Source of the DNA: Rhipicephalus microplus
Taxonomy: Eukaryota > Arthropoda > Arachnida > Ixodida > Ixodidae
Assembly (NCBI RefSeq): GCF_043290135.1
Contig: NC_134700.1
Location: 157,992,053-158,056,052, forward strand
DNA: 64,000 nt
Direction of reading: 5' to 3'
The translations under genes were made by a program, and so were the position numbers. Under the pieces are notes generated by a model, which was not told the DNA's origin, searched no databases, and worked only from the letters and a program-made list of their open reading frames with translations. Positions 36,320 through 46,240 of this stretch are shown here, one piece after another. How positions within the stretch are numbered: the first letter of the stretch is position 1; every line of letters starts with the position of its first letter.

Positions 36320-36321
<2 letters not shown>
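36157..36321 (+). repeat. 3' LTR of the gypsy element
   Basis: Identical by eye to 31265-31429 over the full 163-165 bp. Preceded by the polypurine tract at about 36142-36156. Confidence 0.93.

Positions 36322-36352
<31 letters not shown>
36322..36352. repeat. (AT)n microsatellite, gypsy insertion site
   Basis: About 15 AT units directly follow the right LTR. The matching left flank, ending ATATATATAT before 31265, shows that the element landed in this repeat. Confidence 0.9.
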
Positions 36353-36354
<2 letters not shown>

Positions 36355-36502
36355 ACTAGATATGCACAAAATTAAGAAACATCAGTGGGCGTGTTATGTA
36401 AAATTAGGAACCATATACATGAACCACAATTTTTCACAAGAAATGAAATGAACTCTGCAAGCAATGTTTACAATTGACAGACGCATGGCATGGCATCTCC
36501 GT

Positions 36503-36515
36503 GCGCGCTTTTCTG
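36503..36515. repeat. 13-bp LINE target duplication (left)
   Basis: GCGCGCTTTTCTG at 36503-36515 recurs exactly at 42277-42289, bracketing the LINE. Confidence 0.92.
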
Positions 36516-36862
36516 ATGATGATGGTAGATTTTAGTGGCGCAAGGGCAACTCAGGCCAAAGAGCGCCAAACACATGGTTTTTGGTCGATTTGATTATAAA
36601 AAGTCTACTCAGGGTGGCAAGAGTAAAAGAGTAGTGTATAGAACTTAAACTTAGGTGTAGTGACTATGTGTGATGGGTTTAAAACGGGCTACGCTTATGG
36701 GTTTTACAAAGTCATGCCGTGTCGTCAAGTCCTTGTCAAGACAAGGAGTGCGTGCTGCATGACATTTGATAAAAAAAAGTCTCAGCGGTTTTCTCAGGAT
36801 TGAGAGGAGGCTGAGATTAGAATATGTTATGGAATGTAGGAAGCCTACACTAGCTAAAAACT

Positions 36863-39800
36863 TTAGACTACTTTTGGGGGAAACAAGGGATCGTCTCCAA
36901 GAAAAAATTGTGGATCAGGCGGAATGTGACATTTGTACAGCTTTGAAAAGTGACACAGTCTTTCTGGTTCGAGGTACGGACAGGTAATTGGAACGTGAAC
37001 GACAGACAGCTCATCATCACATTTTGCACAATGTGGTGCTGGAGAATTCTTTAAAAGGTGCGAGTGTGTTGCATGTGTATGACCGATCCTGAGTCTGCAC
37101 AGTGCAACCTCTTGGTGCCTGTTACGTTTTTCAGTCAGATATCTTCCTATTCTTGGCTTTACTAAGTGCAGTTTGTTTGCGTTTGCTGCATTCCATTCTT
37201 CTTGCCATTGTCTACGCATTTGAGATATGATGAGTGGCCTCAGGTCCTCATACGGGATGGTGTTTACGTCAACTGATGGGCGGAGTGCTGCTGACTTCGC
37301 AAGTTTGTCCGCTATCTCATTGCCAGCAATGTTGCAGTGTCCCGGAATACAGCATAGCGCGATTTTGAGCTTAGATTTGTGGGCTGACATGATGCATTTT
37401 CGAAGTGTATTAGTAACTGGGTTTTTGAGTATCTTAGTGGAGGACAGCGCAGTCACAGCACTGAGAGAATCTGTGTATATGATCGAGGCTGGCTCTTTCT
37501 CCTTTAAAATGTGCGTTACAGCTAAAAGTATGCCATAGCATTCTGCAGTAAATATACTGGTATGTTCGTTCATTGTTCTAGATTCAGAGAAAGCGGGACC
37601 GTGTGCCGCACATGCGACTGCGGAGGACTTGGAGGCATCAGTATAATATTCAGCACACCTGTATTTGGCCTGCAGGTACTTGAAGTGTTGATCGATCGCG
37701 ACTGGGTGGCCATTTTTTCCTACCTCTAGGAATGACAAGTCACAATCGATAGCCTGCATTTCCCATGGCACAACAGTGTCCTTGTGAGAGGTTAGTTGAA
37801 GACTGGAGACCGGTATGTGCATATTTCCAAGGTGTGAGGCCACTCTGAGGGGATCCGGTAGCGTAGCTGATGGTCGCCTCAAAAACAGGGGGGCGTTCGA
37901 TGTATCCTGCAATAGCGCACGAGCTGGGTGGTCGATATGGGAAAGCACCTTGGTGGCATACGTGACACTTGTAAACTGACGTCGCCGTTCTAGTGACCAC
38001 CGGTCTGTCTCAACATACAGGCTGGCTGTTGAGCTGGTCCGGAAAGCACCGCTGGCCAACCGAAGCCCAAGATGGCGCACTAGGTCAAGCATCTTCAATG
38101 CAGATCTTGAAGCTGACTCGTAAACCACCGAGCCGTAATCGATACGTGATAGCACTACACTGTTGAGAAGGTTCAGCAGGCAGTCACGATCTGTGCCCCA
38201 TGACTGATGTGAGAGAATCTTGAGCAGGTTTAAGGCTTTCAAGCATTTAAGTCGTAGCTGTTTGATATGTGCAACAAAGCTGAGCTTTTCATCAACCACA
38301 ACACCTAAAAATTTGTGATCTTTTTTGGTAGTTATGGTTTGTCTGTTAATTGAAATATTGGGGGGTGGCCTTATGCCATGTAGTTTTGAGAAGAGTATGC
38401 AAACAGTCTTGTCACAGTTAAACTTAAACCCATTTTTGTCTGCCCAGCTTGACAGCTTGTTTACTGCCAACTGAATCTGACGTTCACATGTGGCTAGGTT
38501 GCATGATTTGAAGCTGATCTGAATGTCATCCACATATACAGAGTAAGAGATTGTTCTAGGCATAATGGTGCTTATGGAGTTCATTTTTACGATGAATAGT
38601 GTGCAGCTAAGAACACCACCCTGGGGGACGCCATTTTCTTGCCTAAACTACTTCGATAAGGCATTACCAACACGAACCACAAATATACGGTCAGAAAGGT
38701 AGCTTTCAATAGTATTCAGCATGTTTCCTGACACTCCAAAAGATCGCAGGTCACGGAGAATGCCATAACGCCATGTCGTGTCGTAAGCTTTCTCTAAGTC
38801 GAAAAATACAGATAGGCAGTGCTGTTTATGAATGAAGGCATCCCTGACATAGGATTCAAATGCTACCAGTTGGTCAGTTGTCGACCGGCCAGACCTGAAT
38901 CCAGCTTGATGACGATCAAGGAGGCCATTGTATTCAAGTTAATACATAAGGCGGCGATTCACCATTTTTTCGAACACCTTGCCCAAACAGCTGGTCAGCG
39001 CTATAGGCCTGTAACTAGCAGCAAGTGTGGCTTCTTTTCCTTGTTTAAGGATGGGTATGATAACTGCCTTTTTCCAGGTCATGGGCAGACGCCCAGAGGA
39101 CCATACACTGTTGAAAAGAATGAGGATGACGTCAAGCGTTTCTTCGTGTAGGTGTTTCAGCATGCCGTAAGTAATCCTGTCCGAGCCAGCTGCTGAGCTG
39201 CCGCACTTTGCCAGTGCTGCCTTTAGTTCACCTATAGTAAAGGGGGCATTGTACCCTCCCGCCGATGGCCTGTCATCACGAATAGGTTTACGTTCCTCGG
39301 CAAGTTTGTATCGCCTAAAGGAGTCTGAATAATGTGCTGAGCTGAAAATATACTCGAAGTGTTGGCCTAAGGCATCTGCCTGGTGTTCAAGTGTATCACC
39401 AGCAGTACTAACAAGGGGCATCGAATGAGTGCTGTGCCCTTGGAGTGCTCTTACTCTGTTATAGACCTTATGTGTGTCAGTGTAAGAGTTCACGGATGAG
39501 AGGAAGGATTGCCAGCTCTGTCGTTTAGACTCTCGTCGGACACGTCTACCGTTTGCTTTTGCACGCTTGAAATTCACCAAGTTTTCGACTGTAGGATACC
39601 TGCGGAATTTCGACCATGCTTTGTTTTGATTGTCACGAGCATTTTTGCACTCAGAGTTCCACCAAGGTCGTCTTTTGTTCCGTGTATTGTTAGATGTATG
39701 TGGGATCGATTGCTCTGCGGCCTGTACAATGTGTAGTGTGACCAACGCTTCAGATTCATCGATGCCTAGGGTTTCAATTGATGAGCGCGATAGTTTTGAG

Positions 39801-40534
39801 AGTTTTCGGAATTTCGTCCAGTTCGCACCCTGTTCTCGAAACCTGGTTACATTCACAGTCATTGTACTCGTATTTCCTTTGTATTTTAGACAAACAGGAA
39901 AATGATCACTTCCATAGAGGTTATGAATTACAGCCCATTCAGTGGTTGCCAAGAGTGAAGGAGATCCGATAGCAAGATCTATTGCTGTGTATGAGTAGTG
40001 CGCTGCGTTAAAGTATGTTGGCTCTTTTTTATTAAATATACAGGAGCCGGAGGACAACAGAAAGTTTTCGATTAAGGAGCCTCGATAATTCGTTCTTCTA
40101 CATCCCCATAAAGGGTGGTGCACGTTAAAATCTCCGACCAACAGAAATGGATGCGGAAGCTGGTCGATGAGCGTTCCAAATTCTTTAGTAGAGAGTTGGT
40201 GGTCTGGAGGGATGTATAGTGAACACACGGTTGTTACTCATCCAAAAATTAGGGTTCGTATTGCCACTGCTTCTAAGTCAGTAGCCAGAGTGAGGCTTTG
40301 AGACGGAACTGCTTTCTGCACCACGATAGCGACACCACCAGATGAATGGGAAGTGCCCTTTCCGTCCTTTCGGTATACCACATATCTTTTCAAAAGGCTA
40401 GTGTGTGTAGGTTTTAGGTGTGTTTCCTGTAAGCAAAGTATGTTTGGTTGATGTTGTGCAAATATTTCATAGATGTCGTCTAAGTTCTTAAGTAAGCCTC
40501 GGCAATTCCATTGGATAATATTTTCGGCAGCCAT
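36863..40534 (-). pseudogene. LINE ORF2: endonuclease, reverse transcriptase, RNase H; three in-frame stops
   Basis: About 1220 codons in one frame, starting MAAENIIQWNCRGLLKNLDD. Endonuclease: ILCLQETHLKP, LLVGDFNVHHPLWGC and GSDHFPVCL carry the expected catalytic Glu, Asp/Asn and Ser-Asp-His. Reverse transcriptase: SYRPIALTSCLGKVFEKM, VFFDLEKAYD, NGVPQGGVLS and YVDDIQISF (YVDD in place of the usual YADD). RNase H: YYTDASKSSAV, FTAECYGILLAV, IYTDSLSAVTAL and IPGHCNIAGNEIADKLAK. A Cys/His motif near the end (CAKCDDELSVVHVPITC) follows. In-frame stops are TGA at 40240-40238, TAA at 38941-38939 and TAG at 38650-38648; no frameshift is needed to read through the whole. Confidence 0.88.
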
Positions 40535-40565
40535 TTTTATGAATGAGGAAAAGAGCGTGACTTAT

Positions 40566-41769
40566 TCACACTTCGCTGCCTTTATTAGGAGGCTTAACTG
40601 GCGGGTGTCTTTTCCCTCTGAGGCGATCTATGGAGCCCCGCCTCACTTGGGAGGATTCCGTCAGCATCTTAGACGCTGAGGATCCTGGTGTCACTTCCAT
40701 TGCCTCCGGTGGACCCTCAGAAGCTAATGGAGGTTTGTCAGAAGAGACAGGTGTCTCAGTTGTCTGTGTGGTCCCTGGGGTCTGATGAAGTTCGACTTCC
40801 GGGACGTGAAAGGTTGGTGCAGCCTGTGGCTGCTTGGTGGGGGGCAGAGATGTGCACGCATCAGCAAAGCTGTATTGCGTGCCCACCGTCACTAGACGCC
40901 GCCCGGCCCCCCGGCGCGCTGCGTCAGCGTACGTTCTTCCGGAGAAGAGTGACACCTTCTTCCGGGCTTCAGAGAATGTTATGTTTTCCATTACTTTAAT
41001 CTGGATGATTTCCTTTTTGAAAATTTCACATGTCCGCGAGTACGCTGCGTGCGGCCCGTGACAGTTAGGGCACTCTGTTTGCGTGGAAGTACAGCTCTCT
41101 GTTGGGTGCTCATGATCACCACATTTCGCACATGTTTGTTTTCCGCGACAGGTATTCGACCCATGTCCATATTTCTGGCATTTGTAGCACCTTCTAGGGT
41201 TGGGTATGTAGGGGCGGACCTTGCAGTGAAGGAACGCAGCTTTCACGGATTCTGGCAGAGTGGAGCGGTTGAATGTAAGTACTATATGAGGCGTCACCAC
41301 TTCTTCATTGTTTCGCCTGATGGTTATCCGGCGGATGGCGACTACGCCTTGCTCTCGAAAGCCTTCAAGGAGGTCAGCTTCAGTTTCTCGCATCAGATCA
41401 CGTTGTGAAATGACGCCTTGAACAGTGTTAAGGCTGCGATGGGGGGTGATACACATTCAAGTGGGCAAACTGCTTCTGTTTAAGGAGAGTGTTTGCATGC
41501 TCTTTCTGGCTTACTTCAACAAGAAGATCACCGGATGACAGTTTCTTTGCGTCGTACTTTTTGCCTATTAAATTAGCAAGGGTTTTAGCTATCAGGAAAA
41601 CCGACAGTCCTGCAACCGAGACGTTATCTGCCAGAGAGTGTATGATCAGGAAGCGTGGGAAGTGCTCACAATCGCTTCCGGTTCGTTTGGAGCTTTCATC
41701 GGTGCGGTTCCTTTTCAGGGACCGATCATTGAGGGGGGGGGGGAGATTTTGCCATGTGGTGGACTTCAT
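40566..41769 (-). pseudogene. LINE ORF1 (nucleic-acid-binding protein) with one frameshift
   Basis: Starts MKSTTWQNLPPPLND at 41769 and ends at 40566. The frame shifts by one base near a run of six G at 41441-41446, where the first segment (to HLNVYHPPSQP) overlaps the second (ITPHRSLNTVQGVI). The second half has three consecutive CCHC-like knuckles: CYKCQKYGHGSNTC, CAKCGDHEHPTESC and CPNCHGPHAAYSRTC, followed by a basic tail. The knuckles bind the element RNA in the retrotransposition particle. The homopolymer position makes replication slippage or a sequencing error possible causes of the shift. It ends 31 bases before the ORF2 start. Confidence 0.85.
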
Positions 41770-42276
41770 GTTCGGCGGCGATGGTGACCACCCACCACCG
41801 AGCCCAACAGGGGGACGCTACAAGGTAGAACACTTGAAGGCGCCAGTCATACATCGCCGCTATAACCAGATATAACTACCCAAGGTTGGGTAACTACACA
41901 AGGTTAACCCTTGCCGCCAGGAAATTTGGAAGTAAACAGAAGAGAGTAGAAGACAGGACAGATAGATAGTGAGAAATAAAGATGAAGATGTAGGCAGAGA
42001 GAGATAGGAAAAGGCGACTGCCGATTTCCCCTGGGTGGGTCAGCCCAGGGGTGCTGTCTACGTGAAGCCGGGGCCAAAGGGGTGTGCTGCCTCTGCCGGG
42101 GGGGCCTTAAAGGTCCAAGCACCCAGCGTCGGCTCAACCCCCAGGATCCCCTTTCCCCGGACACGGCAAAGCCACGCACGGCTAGGCGTGGGAGGGAGCC
42201 GAAACTCCCCCGTTAAGCTCGGGTCCGTGGTGTCGCTACACACCAAACGCCTACTTGCGCAGGCGCCCCTGCGGGG

Positions 42277-42289
42277 GCGCGCTTTTCTG
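42277..42289. repeat. 13-bp LINE target duplication (right)
   Basis: GCGCGCTTTTCTG, exact copy of 36503-36515; it fixes the 5' end of the LINE at 42276. Confidence 0.92.
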
Positions 42290-43907
42290 CTACTCTCCAA
42301 ACATCGCAGCCCCACGGGCCACGTCGAGGCACACATGTTCCTCGCTGTAGCGCAGTCTTCACACACATGTTTTGGCCGATGTCTGTTTACCAGTCCTAAA
42401 ATTCGCCATCTAACCTTCCCACAGCTTCTTACCCAGAGGACATGAAGGTTAACAGCAAGCTCACTCGCTTACGCCCTGCACTGCATCACCGACACCGAGC
42501 TCTGGCATACGTATAAAGCGCGTTCAAAGAGAGTGATTGCACATTCTTGTTTTTCAGGGATGTCTAGCGCACATCGGAAGTCAGAAAACCTGCCACTTAA
42601 GGTGCTGGTTCTATTCCGGCCGCAACCACTCCGCCTTTCACGCATTGTTTGTGGATGCACTGGGCTCACTGCGCTTAACAAAGAAAACTGAATTGGGCTA
42701 CTTCAAAAAGCTTGCTATCCCTGCTATCCCCTCTTTGAAATGACATTTCATTTAAATGCCTGGTCGGAAGCGTTACCTAGTAGCAATGAAAATAGTGAGC
42801 AACAAAAGCATTTTCGCTGTACAAGCCTCCGTTGTACTGTGAGTATGACAAAACTAGTCAACGTAACAAAGTAGAATTTACTGTGCCTTTAGACGAAGTG
42901 CCATTCAAGGTTTCTATCAAAAGATATCGGACATAAAATAATTCGTAATTTATTTACGTTCCAAAGAAAATGGGCAAAATAATGATCATTTGTGTAGGAA
43001 TATCTTTTTTTTTTCTTTACATAACAGAACCATAATATTTAGTGGCTATGTAGACTACATTAGACTTATTTTCCACACAAAGTTGCTTAGTGCTTTGACA
43101 AAAACTATAGATGAATTATTATTGTGTCAATGGGGCAGTTTATGGCTCTACTTGGTCATGCATTACCGGTGAAGCGACAAAACTATACAAGCTGATACTC
43201 TGAACTTTTACATAATGACGCAGCAGGCCCCTTTCTGTGATTCTATGAAGAGAAAATTCTTTCATCTTTAATAGGGAACCCACAAGACAGCGTTGAATCT
43301 AGCTAATTTTTCTGCTTGCCAGTTTCATAGGAACTCGCTTTTTTTTTCATTTAACCGCTAACTACGAACGAGTATAGCACATTAGTAAGTGCATATCATG
43401 TCTTTTATCTGTATGTGCTAACTTGATCACTCAGTGCTTTTAACTAAATATTTTCAATAAAGGTGAACCTCACAGGCATTTTTGGTAATAGCTCCATCTA
43501 TTAAATAAAAAAATCAAGTTGTTTTCAGCGAGTTCAAACGTTCGCCGAACGTGGCGCAATTAAACATAATGAAACGAGTAGAACATGTATGGTTTATATC
43601 TCCAGCCTCACAAGGTAAGTCTAGTCACCGCGCGTAACAAACACCAACCGTAAAAGGAGGAGGGCTGAGTAATGAATCCTTTTGTTTAGAAAAAAATTAT
43701 TTCCACAAACGTCAATAACACTCAACAAAACATTTCCTTCTTAGACATACTCTAACGATGATGACAAAACAGACGTCATATACATGAACATGGATATGAG
43801 ATGACGTTGAAAGAACATGTACATTGGATGGTTCACACAAACACAACCACAAAAAATACTTCAAGGCAAACAAGAGACACAAATAAAACATAAATATGTA
43901 CATTCTA
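42290..43907. other. No recognised gene
   Basis: A/T-rich, no coding homology or matching repeat recognised. Confidence 0.45.
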
Positions 43908-44517
43908 GGAGCGAAGCTCTTTATAGCGGCACCCGTTCGTCCCTCGTAGTGTGTAACCACTATTACATTTTGACCTCCAAGGTGGTGCCGGTGGGAGATT
44001 TCTCCTGTGCGTTGTTGAACAACAAAAAAATTCGGAGCGTGCGCGTTTACTAAAAGCCGAATGCTCCTGCCTCTCATTCCCCATTAGCAGCCATTGGCAT
44101 GTACATTGAGCACTACCTGACAGGAAAAAGTTGCTACGTTACACTCGCTGGGCGTAACCTCCTAGGTTTTAGAAAGGTTTAGCGAGCGTTGGGCCGCAGT
44201 GCCACGAATACAGTGAACTAGTATATACCATGAACTCGAGGTGGTTAGAGGTGGGAAGTAGACCCGAGGCGCAAGCCGTAAGAAAGTGTGCGTGTGCCAC
44301 CTCTCGTTTAGTCCTTGGAATGTCCGCTGGATGGCGGTGCTTCTATATGTAGAATATATGACGAAAAGATGCGAGATGGTGGTACTTAGAGTGTTGACTA
44401 GGTGGAAGAACGGACACACAGACAGATGCATGGATGGACGTATGAACGGACGCAGGGACGGACGCACGAACAGACGGACGGGCGGATGGACGCATGGATG
44501 GACGAATGCTTCGCCCC
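43908..44517 (+). repeat. Short dispersed repeat (MITE-like), longer copy
   Basis: Begins GGAGCGAAGCTC and ends GCTTCGCCCC, i.e. inverted GGRGCGAAGC ends. It includes CGGCACCCGTTCGTCCCTCG and CCTCCAAGGTGGTGCCGGTG, blocks I associate with a common tick repeat, then CTCTCGTTTAGTCCTTGGAA, which is also in the copy at 29521. Its right third is a GGAC/GGAT-rich minisatellite (about 44405-44505). Homology to the 29521 copy continues about 50 bp beyond the listed end, so the right boundary is uncertain. Confidence 0.6.
44405..44507. repeat. Degenerate tetranucleotide tract (GGAC/GGAT)n
   Basis: Irregular 4-base units such as GGACGGACGCACGAACAGAC and GGATGGACGCATGGATGGAC run through this stretch. 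The + strand frames here encode only Arg/Thr/Asp/Met/Gly-rich low-complexity peptides. Confidence 0.8.
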
Positions 44518-45315
44518 ACTCTCCATCATTCACTCCGTCATTCACTCCGTGGATATGCAGCCATTTTTTTTTTACTCGCAACACGTCATGAGATGGGGTG
44601 GTGCCATCAAGTGGCAAATGCTTTCACTATGCCGGAAAATTGTGCGTTCGTCACGCGCTCGCAGAACCAGCGTTCCCCGCCGCGTTTTTAGTAAAGTGCA
44701 TCTCTTCATGGTTCAGCTGCTCGTGTTTTGTGCATTCGTTTGAGTTTTTTCATGCTTGTGAGGTTCGAAATTCTGAAAGGAAGGACGCTGACATGCCGTG
44801 CGAATGATACGTATGTAGTGTCGCTTCAAAAGGGGCACGATGTTTTTATTTTTCTTTATTTCTTGCCTTGCATATAACGACTGTTCAGATTTCACATGCT
44901 CGACAAAATACAAAAGTACCACAAAATACAATGAAGAACCGTCAGATCTGAGCTGACTATTGGTCATTACTTTGGCATTCGTACCAATGTTTCGATGCTC
45001 ACAGCCCACTCTGGTACATCCTCTTGTCCCTTCACCACTTCAAGAAACTGGCACGCTGATTCGCAGAAATATTGTCACACAGATCGCACTTATACATCCG
45101 CATTTTCGGTGGATGTGCTCAAATATTGTAATTGTCAAGAATTTCAGAGTAAGCCTGTGTGGTCAACGAATAATAACGTGACTTCTACGCCCATGAGAAT
45201 GGCCACACAAAAAAAATAGTGCTGATACATATATACTGTAGCACTGACGAACATTTTCGGTGTGAAGCATTTCTTTGCGTACTGCAAGTACTATTGGCGT
45301 CTATCGGCGTACTTA
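44518..45315. other. No recognised gene
   Basis: Nothing beyond the short tail of similarity to the 29521 repeat in its first 50 bp. Confidence 0.4.
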
Positions 45316-45340
45316 TCTATCTATCTATCTATCTATCTAG
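45316..45340. repeat. (TATC)n microsatellite
   Basis: Six uninterrupted TATC units near 45316-45340. Confidence 0.9.
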
Positions 45341-45522
45341 CCTCTCGTGATCGCGTGAACCAAAATTAGTATAGGAGGATAATTTCATGAATATGACGCG
45401 ATAGTCAAGACATGAATACTTTCATAATGCCGTCGCGTACGCCGTCAAACACCTTCCACTAGAGAGGGGCACAAACCTGTGGGCCGGTATCTGCCACTGG
45501 TATGCGGGTATTTGCCACAGAT

Positions 45523-46025
45523 GATTATTTATTATTATTTATTTGATTTGCATACACTCATACACAAGGACACCGAGGAAAGAGGGAGAGAGCAAGCCAA
45601 GCTGGCAACTGCCACCTGGAGAGGCACAACGCCTGCTCACTCTTTCGGGGGAAGGGAAGAAACAGAGGAAACAAAGATTAGATGGGAGAGAGGGTAAAGA
45701 AGATGAGGAATAGAAAAAAAATGACGTAGACTTCAACAAGTATGAGTAAAAAATATAAAGAATAATAAAAAGAAAAAAATAATAAACATGAAAGAAAGAC
45801 CGTCCTTAAACGGGTGGTCAGGTCCGTTTGGTTCATAAATTTAAGGAGAGCACAGTGGGCCTGGTCGCGTCGGGAAGCACTACCACTCGGAAACAGGTAG
45901 TCGTCTAGGGTCGCGCACTGAAGTCCTAGGAATTTATATCCTTCAATAAGCAAAGACTGCTGCGCAGAAAATGAGGGACAGTGCACTACGAGATGCTCAA
46001 GTGTTTCGCAGGAGCCACAAGCTGT
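45523..46025 (-). mobile_element. 5'-truncated LINE fragment
   Basis: The minus strand ends in an A-rich tail with AATAAATAATAATAAATAAT (about 45545-45523) and starts abruptly inside the coding region near 46025. Only the C-terminal end of ORF2 and the 3' untranslated region remain. It differs from the neighbouring ATCC-tailed LINEs in orientation, tail type and protein sequence. Confidence 0.75.
45678..46019 (-). pseudogene. C-terminal fragment of a LINE ORF2
   Basis: The minus-strand reading starts CGSCETLEHLVVHCPSFS, a zinc-finger-like CxxC..H..C motif found at the C-terminus of many LINE polymerases, then YKFLGLQCATLDDYLFPSGS and FMNQTDLTTRL, which I recognise from tick LINE proteins. 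It then runs into a low-complexity Phe/Leu/Ser extension in the A-rich 3' region, probably beyond the original stop. Reverse transcriptase and endonuclease domains are missing. Confidence 0.7.
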
Positions 46026-46200
46026 TCAATCGTTATTCCGCGGACGTGAGTGAGCCAGAGAGACAAAGAGAGTCTGCGTTTGTGTATGTGCGTGCGTACG
46101 CAACGCATTCTCTAGAAAGATGCCTGAGGAATGGCTCACGCTCCCAGCGGAGTTGGCCTGACTTCAGTTTTAAACAAGCTCCGCGCGGTGGCGCTCGCGA

Positions 46201-46240
46201 CCGACACTATACGGACTAGGACGACACTATACGGACTAGG
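46201..46240. repeat. 20-bp tandem direct repeat at the 5' break of a LINE
   Basis: CGACACTATACGGACTAGG occurs twice in a row (46202-46220 and 46222-46240), and LINE coding sequence begins at the next base. It may be filler or a microduplication made when the truncated LINE integrated. Confidence 0.85.

Larger units (their letters stand above)
31265..36321 (+). mobile_element. Ty3/gypsy LTR retrotransposon with intact pol, defective gag
   Basis: 5.06 kb with two short identical LTRs, a TGG-starting primer site (TGGTGGAGGTGCTG) directly after the left LTR, gag, a long pol in the order protease, reverse transcriptase, RNase H, integrase (the Ty3/gypsy order), and a polypurine tract (GTAGGGGGGAAATAG) directly before the right LTR. 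It inserted into an AT microsatellite. LTR identity indicates a recent insertion. The pol frame has no stop, but gag has lost its zinc knuckle through an internal deletion and shifts frame, so the copy could supply enzymes but probably not full gag. Confidence 0.93.
36516..42276 (-). mobile_element. Full-length RNase H-bearing LINE (I-group-like), minus strand
   Basis: 5761 bp between two exact 13-bp target duplications. In element orientation: a GC-rich 5' untranslated region of about 500 bp (42276-41770), ORF1 with three zinc knuckles, ORF2 with APE-type endonuclease, reverse transcriptase and RNase H, and a 3' end in a short (ATC)n tail rather than poly-A. Two ORFs, CCHC knuckles in ORF1 and RNase H after RT place it among the I/R1/LOA-type LINEs; I favour the I group but cannot separate the clades by eye. 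ORF1 carries one frameshift and ORF2 three nonsense codons, so it is dead although structurally full length. Confidence 0.88.
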
